Source of the DNA: Candidatus Faecousia faecigallinarum
GTDB taxonomy: Bacteria; Bacillota; Clostridia; Oscillospirales; Oscillospiraceae
Assembly: GCA_018712145.1 (NCBI GenBank)
Contig: DVHJ01000053.1
Coordinates: forward strand, 1-37,220
Direction of reading: 5' to 3'
Length of the DNA stretch: 37,220 bases
Below the pieces are notes generated by a model. That model ran no database searches. It was given only the letters and a program-made list of their open reading frames with translations, and was not told the origin of the DNA. Made by a program: the position numbers and the translations under genes. Shown here piece after piece: positions 24,860 through 33,468 of this stretch. Position 1 is the stretch's first letter. Each line of letters starts with the position of its first letter.

Positions 24860-26173
24860 ATGCAGACTTATGAAACCATGGATATATCCGCTGCCCGCCT
24901 GGAGCTTGCCGCCGTGCAGGAGGCGCTTGCCGCCTGGCAGGCCAAAGCGCTGCGGCTGAACATGGCCCGGGGCAAACCGGGCAAGGCCCAGTTGGATCAG
25001 GTCAGCGATATTCTCACGGTGTTGCAGCAGCCGGAGCAGTGTATCTCCGACGGCGTCGACGCCCGGAACTACGGGGAGTTGGCCGGCTTGCCGGCGGCCC
25101 GGCGGTACTGGGCGGACGTGTTGGGCTGCCAGCCGGAACAGACCTTGGTCGGGGGAAACTCCAGCCTCACCTTGATGTATGAAGTGATTGCCAAGGCCTA
25201 TTCCCACGGCCTCTTGCACAGTCCGGAGCCTTGGCACAAGCTGGAGCGGGTAAAATTCCTCTGCCCCAGCCCGGGGTATGACCGCCATTTCCGCATCACG
25301 GAATTTTTTGGCGCGGAGCTGATCACCGTGACCATGACCCCCACGGGGCCGGACATGGATCAGGTGGAGCGCCTGGTCCGGGATCCGGCGGTAAAGGGTA
25401 TCTGGTGCGTGCCCAAGTATTCCAACCCGGACGGCATTATTTATGCCGATGAGACGGTCAAGCGCCTGGCCGCATTGCGTCCGGCGGCGCCGGACTTTGT
25501 GCTGATGTGGGACAATGCCTACTGTGTTCACGAGTTTTCCGGTCCGTTTGTCGCCTTTGGAGATATTTTGTCTCTGTGTCAGGGGGCGGGCAATCCGGAC
25601 ATGGTGTTTGAGTTTGCCTCCACCTCCAAAATTACCCTGCCCGGCGCGGGCATTTCCGTGGTGGCGGCTTCGGCGGACAATATCCGCCATCTGCAAACTT
25701 TGCTGGCGGCCCAGATGATCTCCTTTGACAAGGTTAACCAGCTGCGGCATGTGCTTTACCTGAAAGACCGGGCCAATACCTTGGCGGTGATGGCCCGCCA
25801 TGCCAAAGTGCTGGAGCCGAAGTTCCGCTGTGTACAGGAGATCCTGGCCCGGGAGCTGGCGCCCCGGGGCTTGGGCACATGGCAGCAGCCCAAAGGCGGC
25901 TACTTTGTCTCCTACTACGCCCCGGCAGGCACGGCAAAGCGAACCTTGGCCCTGTGCAAAGCCGCCGGCGTGACCATGACTCCGGCAGGCGCCACCTATC
26001 CCTACGGCGTTGACCCCATGGACAGCAATATCCGCATCGCCCCCAGCTTCCCACCGGTGCAGGAGCTGGAGCAGGCCATGGAAATTTTCTGCCTGTGCGT
26101 TCGCCAGGCGGCCTTGGAGCAGAAGCTGGCGGGGAAAGCGCCTTGCCATGGTGGGGAAAATATGGTAGAATAA
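24860..26173 (+). CDS. PLP-dependent aminotransferase (aspartate-type, MocR-like fold)
   Basis: A fold-type I aminotransferase of 437 residues. The PLP lysine is K257 in ASTSKITLPGAG, preceded by VLMWDNAYCVHEF with the cofactor-binding Asp, and followed by the C-terminal Arg region SNIRIAPSFP for the substrate carboxylate. NMARGKPGKAQLD near the start is typical of the stand-alone class often annotated as aspartate aminotransferase. The exact amino acid substrate is not provable from sequence. It stands alone behind its own promoter, with 67 nt to the next gene. Confidence 0.85.
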   Translation: MQTYETMDISAARLELAAVQEALAAWQAKALRLNMARGKPGKAQLDQVSDILTVLQQPEQCISDGVDARNYGELAGLPAARRYWADVLGCQPEQTLVGGNSSLTLMYEVIAKAYSHGLLHSPEPWHKLERVKFLCPSPGYDRHFRITEFFGAELITVTMTPTGPDMDQVERLVRDPAVKGIWCVPKYSNPDGIIYADETVKRLAALRPAAPDFVLMWDNAYCVHEFSGPFVAFGDILSLCQGAGNPDMVFEFASTSKITLPGAGISVVAASADNIRHLQTLLAAQMISFDKVNQLRHVLYLKDRANTLAVMARHAKVLEPKFRCVQEILARELAPRGLGTWQQPKGGYFVSYYAPAGTAKRTLALCKAAGVTMTPAGATYPYGVDPMDSNIRIAPSFPPVQELEQAMEIFCLCVRQAALEQKLAGKAPCHGGENMVE

Positions 26174-26240
26174 TCCTGCCTGGCGAAGGGCGAAGAGAAA
26201 AAACTGCGGCGTAGGCCGTGTTCAGTATAGAGGTAACGGT

Positions 26241-27329
26241 ATGAGTACACTTCCTTTCGGCATCGTTTTGTTGCTTGCCCTGCTGGTGTCAGCGGTGGTG
26301 TCGTTTGCGGCAACCCCGCTGGTAAAGCGAATGGCCTATAAATTGGGGGCAATCGATGTGCCGAAGGATAACCGGCGGATGCACAAGGAGCCGATTCCCC
26401 GGATGGGGGGCCTGGCCATTGCCATTTCCTTTATCCTCACGGTGCTGATTTTCGGGGAACTGGACCGGCAGATGCGGGGCATCCTGCTGGGCGCGGTGAT
26501 CATTGTGGTGCTGGGGGTCTTGGATGACTGCCTGACCCTCCGGGCGCTGTTTAAATTCCTGGTGCAGATCGGCGCTGCCTGCGTGGTGGTTGCCCATGGG
26601 TGTACCATTCAGTTTTTGTCCAATCCGGTATTCACCAGCGATGTGCCTTATTTGGATTTGGGGAATTGGTCTGTGCCCATTACCATCATCTGGATTGTAG
26701 CCATCACCAATGCGGTGAACTTCATTGACGGGTTGGATGGCCTGGCGGTTGGGGTGTCGGCGATTTCCGCAGCAACCCTGCTGGTGATCGCATTGCTGGT
26801 GTCGGAGAGCGCCGTGGCGGTGGTGCTGGCGGCGCTGCTGGGGGCTTGCCTGGGCTTTTTGCCCTACAATTTCAACCCGGCAAAAATCTTTATGGGGGAC
26901 ACCGGCTCAACCTTCCTGGGCTTTATTCTGGCCTGTATTTCCATCCAGGGTATGTTTAAGCTGTACGCGGTGATTTCCTTTGCCGTGCCGTTTTTGATCC
27001 TGGGTGTGCCGATCTTTGACATTTGCTATGCCATTATCCGGCGGCTGGCCCGGCATCAGAACCCGATGCAGGCGGACCGGGGCCACATTCACCACCGGCT
27101 CATCGATATGGGGTTCTCCCAGAAGCAGGCGGTGGCCATTACCTATATGCTCACGGCAATGTTGGGCCTGGCCGCAGTGGTGCTCACCTCTTCCGGGGAG
27201 GCCCGGGCGCTGATCCTCATCGGGGCGATTTTTGTGGTGGGCGCCATTGGCTTCGGCCTGATTTTCCGGCACAACGCCAAGCCCCACGATCCCAAACCGC
27301 CGGATAAGGAAGAGGTGCAGAGCAAATGA
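26241..27329 (+). CDS. WecA/TagO-like polyprenyl-phosphate GlcNAc-1-P transferase
   Basis: A polytopic membrane enzyme of 362 residues that loads the first sugar phosphate onto undecaprenyl phosphate for wall polymer synthesis. Visible motifs are VPKDNRRMHKEPIPRMGG, the DD pair at 95-96, NAVNFIDGLDGLAVG (about 157-171) with the catalytic Asp cluster, FMGDTGSTFLG, and the His-rich loop HIHHRL. The ATG is preceded by GAGGTAACGGT. It overlaps the epimerase start as ATGA, so product and donor-modifying enzyme are made together. Confidence 0.92.
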   Translation: MSTLPFGIVLLLALLVSAVVSFAATPLVKRMAYKLGAIDVPKDNRRMHKEPIPRMGGLAIAISFILTVLIFGELDRQMRGILLGAVIIVVLGVLDDCLTLRALFKFLVQIGAACVVVAHGCTIQFLSNPVFTSDVPYLDLGNWSVPITIIWIVAITNAVNFIDGLDGLAVGVSAISAATLLVIALLVSESAVAVVLAALLGACLGFLPYNFNPAKIFMGDTGSTFLGFILACISIQGMFKLYAVISFAVPFLILGVPIFDICYAIIRRLARHQNPMQADRGHIHHRLIDMGFSQKQAVAITYMLTAMLGLAAVVLTSSGEARALILIGAIFVVGAIGFGLIFRHNAKPHDPKPPDKEEVQSK

Positions 27330-28480
27330 AGATCAAAGTGATGTCCGTATTCGGCACCCGGCCGGAGGCCATTAAAATGGCGCCTTTGGTGCAGGAGCTG
27401 GCGGCTTGGCCGGAAATGGAGAGCGTGTGCTGCCTCACCGGCCAGCACCGGCAGATGCTGGATGCGGTGATGGATATTTTCGGGCTGAAGGCCCAATATG
27501 ATTTGGATATTATGGAGCCTCAGCAAACCCTGTCCACCATTACCACCAAAACCCTGCTGGGCATGGAGCGGGTGTTGCAGGAGGCGAAGCCTGACCTGAT
27601 CCTGGTGCATGGGGACACGTCTACCACCTTTGCCGGGGCGTTGGCGGCGTTTTACCAGAAAATTCCGGTGGGCCACGTAGAAGCGGGCTTGCGTACCTAT
27701 GACCCCTATTCCCCCTTCCCGGAGGAGATGAACCGGACGCTGGTGGGGGACATTGCCTCCCTCCACTTTTGCCCAACCAAAGCCAACGGGGAAAATCTGA
27801 AAAAAGAGGCGGTGCGGGGGGATATTTTTATTACCGGCAATACGGTAATCGACGCCATGCGCACCACTGTCCGGCCCAACTTCGTTTTTTCGGAAGAGAT
27901 TCTCAACCGCTTGGACTATGACCACCGGAAGATCATCACCCTGACTTGTCACCGGCGGGAGAACTATGGCGGGCCCATGGAGGCCATCATGAGCGCAGTG
28001 CGCACCATTGTGGAGGCGGACCCGTCGGTGGAGGTGGTCTATCCGGTGCATTTAAGCCCGGTGGTACAGGCCTGCGCCAGGAAATACTTGGGGGATATGG
28101 AGCGGGTGCATCTCATTGCTCCCCTGGACGTGGCCCAGATGCACAACCTGTTGGCCCGGTCATACCTGGTACTCACCGATTCCGGCGGCTTGCAGGAGGA
28201 GGCGCCGGCCATGGGCAAGCCGGTTTTGGTGCTGCGCCGGGAGACGGAGCGGCCGGAAGCCATCGTGGCGGGGACGGCCAAGTTGGCCGGTGTGGAAACG
28301 AAACGGATTGTGGCCTTGACTCAGACCCTTCTCCGGGACCCCACCGCCTATTCCCGGATGGCCAGGGCGGTGAACCCCTATGGCGACGGGGGAGCCTGCC
28401 GCCGGATTGCCCAGGCCATTGCCTGGCGCTTTGGCCTCACCGGGGAACGTCCGGCGGACTTTTCCCCAAATCTGAAATAA
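27326..28480 (+). CDS. wecB: UDP-N-acetylglucosamine 2-epimerase, non-hydrolysing
   Basis: Interconverts UDP-GlcNAc and UDP-ManNAc for wall polymer linkage units or capsule. The 384-residue protein has VFGTRPEAIKMAPLV at the start, VHGDTSTTFAGALA, GHVEAGLRTYDPYSPFPEE and the C-terminal TDSGGLQEEAPAMGKPVLVL with conserved catalytic residues. Length is normal. Coupled to the WecA/TagO-like gene, it suggests teichoic-acid-like or related polymer initiation. MnaA is the Bacillus name for the same enzyme. Confidence 0.94.
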   Translation: MKIKVMSVFGTRPEAIKMAPLVQELAAWPEMESVCCLTGQHRQMLDAVMDIFGLKAQYDLDIMEPQQTLSTITTKTLLGMERVLQEAKPDLILVHGDTSTTFAGALAAFYQKIPVGHVEAGLRTYDPYSPFPEEMNRTLVGDIASLHFCPTKANGENLKKEAVRGDIFITGNTVIDAMRTTVRPNFVFSEEILNRLDYDHRKIITLTCHRRENYGGPMEAIMSAVRTIVEADPSVEVVYPVHLSPVVQACARKYLGDMERVHLIAPLDVAQMHNLLARSYLVLTDSGGLQEEAPAMGKPVLVLRRETERPEAIVAGTAKLAGVETKRIVALTQTLLRDPTAYSRMARAVNPYGDGGACRRIAQAIAWRFGLTGERPADFSPNLK

Positions 28481-28482
28481 TC

Positions 28483-28553
28483 AGACTGCCGCATCAAGCG
28501 CCGCAATCTGCTGCTATTTGGGCAAACAGGTTGTAGCGGTTGGTGCGGCAGTC
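28483..28553. terminator. Long shared stem-loop between convergent genes
   Basis: AGACTGCCGCA (28483-28493) pairs with TGCGGCAGTCT (28543-28553), enclosing about 49 nt that can fold further. It begins two bases after the wecB stop and ends three bases before the Spo0A-C gene stop, so it probably ends both transcripts. Flanks are T/A-rich (TCATTATT and GATTATTT). Confidence 0.6.
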
Positions 28554-28556
28554 TCA

Positions 28557-28919
28557 TTATTCCGGTGTGGCGGCGTACTTTTCTCCGGCAATGGTCCGGC
28601 GGAGATAGTGGGCCACAATTTCGATAAAATCCGAAGCGGTGGGCGGCTCGGTCAGGGGATAGCCGGCCATTTTGATCAATCCCTGAGGATTAATCCGCCA
28701 AACCCGCTGCACCGTGGTGCGGATGTTCCGTTCTACGGCGGCCCAGCTGCATCCGCAGCGCTCCCCGGCCAGCGCGTAAATTTTCCTGGTTACACTGAAC
28801 AGACGGTCTTCATCCTCCAAGGCCAGAGCAATGGCAGTGACTACCCGTTGTTGTGCGATGTAGTTGCTGCCAATGCCAAGCTCCCGCAATGTGGCCTCAA
28901 TAATTGCGGTGTTGTCCAT
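28557..28919 (-). CDS. Stand-alone Spo0A C-terminal DNA-binding domain protein
   Basis: A 120-residue protein covering only the Spo0A effector domain: no receiver domain is present. The alignment by eye runs from ATLRELGIGSNYIAQQRVV through ITRKIYALAGERCGCSWAAVERNIRTTV, where the WAAVERNIR segment corresponds to the Spo0A recognition helix (SRVERAIRHAIEVAW), to TASDFIEIVAHYLRR. It would bind DNA without phosphorylation control, perhaps competing with or replacing Spo0A at some sites (inference). Three 0A-like boxes lie just upstream. The ATG follows GGGGAGGG. Confidence 0.85.
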   Translation of the reverse strand: MDNTAIIEATLRELGIGSNYIAQQRVVTAIALALEDEDRLFSVTRKIYALAGERCGCSWAAVERNIRTTVQRVWRINPQGLIKMAGYPLTEPPTASDFIEIVAHYLRRTIAGEKYAATPE

Positions 28920-28951
28920 GGGTGTCCCTCCCCGTTATGGTGAATAAGTTA

Positions 28952-29013
28952 ATTCTACGACGGAAATGGATGAAACACCCGTTTTTCGACATCTTTTGAC
29001 TTTTTTCGACAAA
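28952..29013 (-). promoter_or_regulatory. Candidate promoter with tandem 0A boxes
   Basis: On the minus strand TTTGTCGAAA (29013-29004) is an exact copy of the Spo0A box core. AAAGTCAAAA (29003-28994) and GATGTCGAAA (28993-28984) follow directly, so GTC recurs every 10 bp. A possible -10, TAGAAT, lies at 28957-28952, with no good -35 box, as is common at activator-dependent promoters. The boxes would fall at about -38 to -67. Confidence 0.65.
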
Positions 29014-29030
29014 CCGGGCCGCAGAAAGAA

Positions 29031-29063
29031 CCTGCCGGCAGCCGGAAATCCGCTGCCGGCAGG
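29031..29063 (-). terminator. Terminator after the DUF2344 gene
   Basis: CCTGCCGGCAGC (29031-29042) and its exact reverse complement (29052-29063) form a 12-bp stem with a 9-nt loop. On the minus strand TTCTTTCTGC follows. It ends the long minus-strand run before the Spo0A-C gene, whose own promoter lies just beyond. Confidence 0.75.
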
Positions 29064-29123
29064 AGAAAGCCAGGGCAGCGGTTCCCGGCATTGGATTGTA
29101 CAGTACCGCCGGCCCGGGGAGGA

Positions 29124-29789
29124 CTATCGAAACTGGGCGCCGCTGCTGTCCAAAATTTCCAGCCGCCGGGCTTTGGCAAAATCCGGGGCGAGCTCAGGCC
29201 GGTGGAGGCGCAGCGCCTCCGGCAGCAGCATGGGATTGAGGGAGGGGTTCTGCGCGCACACCCGGCACTGCAGCTGCAAGGTGGTTTCCCAGCAGCCCAG
29301 GATGGAAACCGCCTGGATCATGGGCTGAATATCCAACTGGGTCTGGCCGGTTTTGGTGCGTTTTGGCACAATAACCGGCTGGCCGCTCTGGAAAAAGGCC
29401 AGAATTTTTTCTCCGGCGCCGGCAGGAAGGCCATGGTCATACTGGAGGGTGAGGCTGGCGTCCAGGTAGGTCAGCTCCTTCAGCTTTTTTCCCCCCTCCC
29501 AGGCGGACAGAACCCGAATGCCTGCCGGCAGGACGGCATTCAGCCGTGCCGGCAGGGATTCCAGGGGGAGTTGGGCACCCTCCGCGAAGGCAAAGTCCAG
29601 CAGCTCGCACTGGCTTTCCGTACCCACCGGCAGGGGAAGGGCCATGGACACATGGGCACGGGGGGAGTAGCCCTGACTGTGGTAAATGGCAATCCCGGCC
29701 CGGCGGAAGGCTCGTTGAAATACCCGCATCAAATCCAGATGGGAGATCCAGACGGCATTGCCCATCTTTTCAAACAACAGCCTAGGCAT
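29124..29789 (-). CDS. TIGR03936 (DUF2344) radical-SAM-linked protein
   Basis: A 221-residue protein with the family opening LLFEKMGNAVWISHLDLMRVFQRAFRRAGI and QGYSPRAHVSMALPLPVG. These proteins almost always sit directly after, or fused to, a TIGR03960 radical SAM protein, as here, with an 8-bp overlap. Function is not established; it probably serves as a substrate-binding or partner subunit for the radical SAM enzyme. Confidence 0.9.
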   Translation of the reverse strand: MPRLLFEKMGNAVWISHLDLMRVFQRAFRRAGIAIYHSQGYSPRAHVSMALPLPVGTESQCELLDFAFAEGAQLPLESLPARLNAVLPAGIRVLSAWEGGKKLKELTYLDASLTLQYDHGLPAGAGEKILAFFQSGQPVIVPKRTKTGQTQLDIQPMIQAVSILGCWETTLQLQCRVCAQNPSLNPMLLPEALRLHRPELAPDFAKARRLEILDSSGAQFR

Positions 29790-31617
29790 GGCACGTTCCC
29801 TCCTTCAGCAGCCGGTTGGCGCCGCATCCGGCGCAGCCCTGGCGGCAGTCCGGGGTAACCTGGCCGGCATAAGCCCGGTGGCGCTCTCTCAGCAGGAAAT
29901 CTTTGCTAACCCCCACGGAAATGGTCTGCCAGGGCAGCAGCTCCTCCTCGCCGTAGCCCCGGGTGGTGTAAAACGCCGGATCCAGGCCGCAGGCGGCAAA
30001 GGCATTCAGCCAAGTGCCGTACTGGAAGTACTCGTCCCAGCCGTCCAGCCGGGCGCCATGGTCCACTGCCCATTCGATGACGGCGCCCAACCGCCGGTCG
30101 CCCCGGGCCAGGGCGGCTTCCAGCCGGGACAAGTCCGGGGCGTGCCAGTTGTACTCCACCGCCCGGCTGCGCATGGCGTCCTTCAGCAGCCGGGTGCGCC
30201 GGAGGTATTCCTCCGGGGGCAGCTGCTTTTCCCATTGGAAGGGGGTAAAGGGCTTTGGCACGAAAAAGGCGGTGGCCACATGTACCCGGAGGCCCCGTTT
30301 TTTGTTGGCGGCGTGGTTCTGCCAGGTGCGGATGACCTTCTGCACCAGCTGGGCAATGCCCAGTACATCCTCATCGGTTTCCGTGGGCAGGCCCAGCATG
30401 AAGTACAGCTTCACGTTGTTCCATCCCCCGGAAAAGGCCCGGGCACAGGTGTCCAGAATTTCTTCTTCCGTGAGATTTTTGTTGATCACGTCCCGCAGCC
30501 GCTGGGTGCCTGCCTCCGGCGCGAAGGTGAGGCCGCTTTTCCGCACGGTCTGGAGCTTCTCCATCAATTCCCGGGAGAAGTTGTCCGCCCGCAGGGAGGG
30601 CACGGATAAATTGACCTTATGGGCCTGGCAATCGGGGATCAGGGCGTCGGTGAGGGCCTTCAGCCCCCGGTAATCCGAGGTGGACAAGCTGGCCAGGGTC
30701 AGCTCGTGATTGCCGGAGTCTTTCAAACTTTCCACCGCCTGGCGGTACAGCACCTCCGGGCTTTTTTCCCGCACCGGCCGGCAGGAAAACCCGGCCTGAC
30801 AAAACCGGCAGCCCCGGATGCAGCCCCGGAACACCTCCAGGTTGCTTCTGTCGTGGACGATTTCCGTGGAGGGGACAATGGTTTTCACCGGGAAGTAGGC
30901 CCCATCCAAGTCCTCCACAATCCGCTTGGTGACCACCTGAGGCGCGCCGTCCTGGGGGATGATGGCGGCCAGGGTGCCGTCGGGATGGTAGGTGTGCCGG
31001 TAGAAGCTGGGCACATATACCCCGGGGATCCGGCCGGCCGCCGTCAGGAATTCCCCTTTGCTCCACCCGGCCTGCTTGGCTTTCCGGTACAGGGTGAGAA
31101 TTTCCACGGTGCTCTCTTCCCCCTCTCCCAGGGAGAAGAAATCCACAAAGTCGGCCAAGGGCTCCGGGTTATAGGCGCATACGCCGCCGGCAAACACCAG
31201 TTGGTTCAGTCCTTGCCGGTCCCGGCTATGGATGGGGACGCCGGAGAGCTTTAGCATATTGACCACGTTGGCATAGCACATTTCATAGCCAATGGTAAAA
31301 GCGATCAGGTCAAAGTCCTTCACCGGGTCCTGGCTTTCCAATGCCCACAGGGGCAGGTTGTTGGCTTTCATGGCTTCTTCCATGTCCCCCCAGGGGGCGA
31401 ACACCCGCTCGCACCATACCCCGGGCAGTTGGTTCATTACGCCGTACAAAATCCGCATCCCCAGATTGGACATCCCCAGTTCATAGGTATCCGGGAAGCA
31501 AAAGGCCACCCGCACATCCACTTCTTCCAGGGGCTTGACGATCTGGTTGTATTCGCCGCCGGTGTACCGGGCGGGTTTTTGCACAGTGGGCAGCAACCGC
31601 TGCAGCAAATCAGTCAT
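29782..31617 (-). CDS. TIGR03960 family B12-binding-type radical SAM protein
   Basis: A protein of 611 residues. The N-terminal part (about 30-185) resembles a B12-binding Rossmann region (RVAFCFPDTYELGMSNLGM); the core motif is C266-x3-C270-x2-C273 in FRGCIRGCRFCQAGF; a C-terminal region continues to CRQGCAGCGAN, which adds a possible Cys-x2-Cys site. The family is widespread in Clostridia with unknown reaction. It is coupled to the DUF2344 gene and preceded by the SpoIVFB-like pair. Confidence 0.92.
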   Translation of the reverse strand: MTDLLQRLLPTVQKPARYTGGEYNQIVKPLEEVDVRVAFCFPDTYELGMSNLGMRILYGVMNQLPGVWCERVFAPWGDMEEAMKANNLPLWALESQDPVKDFDLIAFTIGYEMCYANVVNMLKLSGVPIHSRDRQGLNQLVFAGGVCAYNPEPLADFVDFFSLGEGEESTVEILTLYRKAKQAGWSKGEFLTAAGRIPGVYVPSFYRHTYHPDGTLAAIIPQDGAPQVVTKRIVEDLDGAYFPVKTIVPSTEIVHDRSNLEVFRGCIRGCRFCQAGFSCRPVREKSPEVLYRQAVESLKDSGNHELTLASLSTSDYRGLKALTDALIPDCQAHKVNLSVPSLRADNFSRELMEKLQTVRKSGLTFAPEAGTQRLRDVINKNLTEEEILDTCARAFSGGWNNVKLYFMLGLPTETDEDVLGIAQLVQKVIRTWQNHAANKKRGLRVHVATAFFVPKPFTPFQWEKQLPPEEYLRRTRLLKDAMRSRAVEYNWHAPDLSRLEAALARGDRRLGAVIEWAVDHGARLDGWDEYFQYGTWLNAFAACGLDPAFYTTRGYGEEELLPWQTISVGVSKDFLLRERHRAYAGQVTPDCRQGCAGCGANRLLKEGTCHA

Positions 31618-31683
31618 GGCAATTCCTCTCTTTCACGTTGCCAGTCCATTGTAGCCGGGGCGGGGGAATTTTGCAACCCGAAA

Positions 31684-32238
31684 TTATGCCTCCTGCATGA
31701 GACCCAGGGTTTTGCCCAGGGCGATACCGGCCCCCAGGGCGGGCAGCAGCCCCAGGTGCAGCACGCAGGTGCCATATATCCCCAGGGCGATCAGGCAGAG
31801 TCCGGCCAGGGCCGCAGAGAGTTTTTCCACTGCCCCTCCGGTTGCCGGGGAATGGCGGGCGTAAAGGTAGCAGCGCAAGGCCCGGCCCCCGTCCAGGGGG
31901 TACAGGGGAAGCAGATTGTACAGGCACTGGATCAATCCCCAGAAGGCCAGCCAGGGAAAAGCCGGGGCAAACAGCAGCAGGGTAAGGCTGGCGGCGGGAC
32001 CGGCCAAAGCGCACAGGGCTTCCTGCCGGTAACCAAGGGGCGCGGTATCCAGTACCGCGCCCCCTGGGCTCAAGCGAATCCGCCGGATCTTACCGCCGCA
32101 CAGATAGACGGCCAGAATATGGCCCAGCTCATGGATGGTAGTGGCGGCCAGAAAGGGCCAGAAGCATCCCACCGGGTCCAGCCGGTAAAAGGCGCACAGG
32201 GCAGCCGGCAGCCATGGGCTGACGCTAACCCGGGGCAT
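31684..32238 (-). CDS. SpoIVFB-like M50 membrane protease
   Basis: A 184-residue intramembrane metalloprotease with H36-E-L-G-H40 in TTIHELGHILAV and the third ligand D116 in NLLPLYPLDGG, the pair that defines the family. It resembles SpoIVFB, which activates pro-sigma-K in the sporulating mother cell, but that role is only an inference. The ATG at 32238 follows GGAGGACC; a longer frame upstream lies inside the next gene. Its start overlaps that gene by 14 bp. Confidence 0.82.
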   Translation of the reverse strand: MPRVSVSPWLPAALCAFYRLDPVGCFWPFLAATTIHELGHILAVYLCGGKIRRIRLSPGGAVLDTAPLGYRQEALCALAGPAASLTLLLFAPAFPWLAFWGLIQCLYNLLPLYPLDGGRALRCYLYARHSPATGGAVEKLSAALAGLCLIALGIYGTCVLHLGLLPALGAGIALGKTLGLMQEA

Positions 32239-32563
32239 ACAGGTCCTCCAGAACGGTTTGGCAAAAGGCGGCGGCGGCATCCGGCAGCGGCTCACCGTCC
32301 AGCACATCCGCCACAAATGCCTGGGCGGCGGCCTCCACCGGCCCGATTTCCTCACACACCAGCCATTTTCTGGCGGTTTCCGCCCCGGCAGGCCACCAAG
32401 CTTGCATGGTCAGCACCGCCACCGCCAGGAACAGGGCGGCCCAGAACTGCCGGCGGAAGAGTTTCCAGAACCGGCTTTCCGGCGGCTTATCCGGGGTTGG
32501 CGGCGGACTGTGGACCTCCGTCACCGGGGCTTGGGTCAACAAAGCCGAATCGTAATATTCCAT
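32225..32563 (-). CDS. One-TM partner protein upstream of the M50 protease
   Basis: A 112-residue protein with a Pro-rich cytoplasmic N-terminus (SPPPTPDKPPE at 19-29), basic residues, one membrane helix (about 40-57) and a short outside part. In Bacillus the SpoIVFB protease is paired with SpoIVFA, which also has one membrane helix but carries a larger LytM-like domain missing here. Position and topology suggest a minimal SpoIVFA-like regulator; I found no sequence signature that proves it. Confidence 0.6.
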   Translation of the reverse strand: MEYYDSALLTQAPVTEVHSPPPTPDKPPESRFWKLFRRQFWAALFLAVAVLTMQAWWPAGAETARKWLVCEEIGPVEAAAQAFVADVLDGEPLPDAAAAFCQTVLEDLYAPG

Positions 32564-32586
32564 GATGATCACCTGCCGGTACAAGC

Positions 32587-33468
32587 CTATGCTTCCGCCG
32601 GCGGCGATATGTCTTTTTTCCGGATGGCCAGCAGCTGACAGCCGGCGTAGACGGTGCCGTAGACGCCGGCGGCGGCCAGGACAATCAACACCAACGTCCG
32701 GGCTGGGTCAACCGCCGAAAAGGACAGGCCCATGACCAGAATGTGACCGGCCAGATAGGCTGCCGGCGCCAGGGCCAGGCGGAGTAGAAGTTTTCTCCGC
32801 TTCCGCAGCAACAGTCCGCAAAGGCCCAGAATCAGGGCCAGCCCACCGGCGATGATCCCGTAATACCCCAGAGACAGCCTGGGCAGGATGTTGCCGCCGC
32901 CGGAAAATTGCCGGCCCCAAAGCCAGGTGAGCTGGCCGCTCTGGGTATTGTCGCAGTAGTACAGGCCAGGCGCGGCCCTCTCCGCCGGGAGAAAAAATTG
33001 GACGTTCTGCCGGATGCCGAAGGGCCAGCGGGTGCGCCAGGCTTCCAGCACCAGCAGGGTTTGGCCGTCCGGACCGGTAAGATCGGTCAACCGGTAACCG
33101 GCCACGCTTTGGTTCAGGGTGACCGACAGGGTTTCCCCGGTTTGGGCAATGGTCAGCAGATCCTGGGTGTAGGGCAGATAGATCGGGGTGGTGAACCAGG
33201 AAAACAGGGTGACCAGGACCGTACAGATCAGGCTGGCGGCCAGCAAAGCGGCCAGCCGCCGCCGCCGCCGGATCTCCCGGCGCAGCTTCCCCAGGGGGGC
33301 GGTGGGTGCCGCTGCTGCCGGCGGGGCGGATTGGATGGACGCCAACTGTTTTTGACATTGGGGACAGGCGGACAGGTGGCTGCGGATCAGCGCCGAGGTC
33401 TCCGGCGCAGTCATGTGCTCTGCATACAGGGGGAGCAGATCTCCCACCACGCTGCAAGGTAGGTTCAT
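32587..33468 (-). CDS. Anti-sigma factor with zinc-binding N-terminus
   Basis: A 293-residue membrane protein. The N-terminus has a ZAS-type zinc site, H30-x3-C34-x2-C37 (SHLSACPQCQ), that clamps an ECF sigma factor. A basic segment is followed by a membrane helix (about 70-90), a long outside domain and three more hydrophobic helices toward the C-terminus. The ATG at 33468 overlaps the sigma gene stop as ATGA, as usual for sigma/anti-sigma pairs. The outside signal is unknown. Confidence 0.82.
   Translation of the reverse strand: MNLPCSVVGDLLPLYAEHMTAPETSALIRSHLSACPQCQKQLASIQSAPPAAAAPTAPLGKLRREIRRRRRLAALLAASLICTVLVTLFSWFTTPIYLPYTQDLLTIAQTGETLSVTLNQSVAGYRLTDLTGPDGQTLLVLEAWRTRWPFGIRQNVQFFLPAERAAPGLYYCDNTQSGQLTWLWGRQFSGGGNILPRLSLGYYGIIAGGLALILGLCGLLLRKRRKLLLRLALAPAAYLAGHILVMGLSFSAVDPARTLVLIVLAAAGVYGTVYAGCQLLAIRKKDISPPAEA

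Noticed and set aside
24700-24873. 57-residue plus-strand frame before the aminotransferase (possible leader peptide)
   Set aside because: It has a fair ribosome site (AAGGTGGGA) but contains the likely aminotransferase promoter and overlaps its start. No attenuator structure or run of one amino acid is visible.
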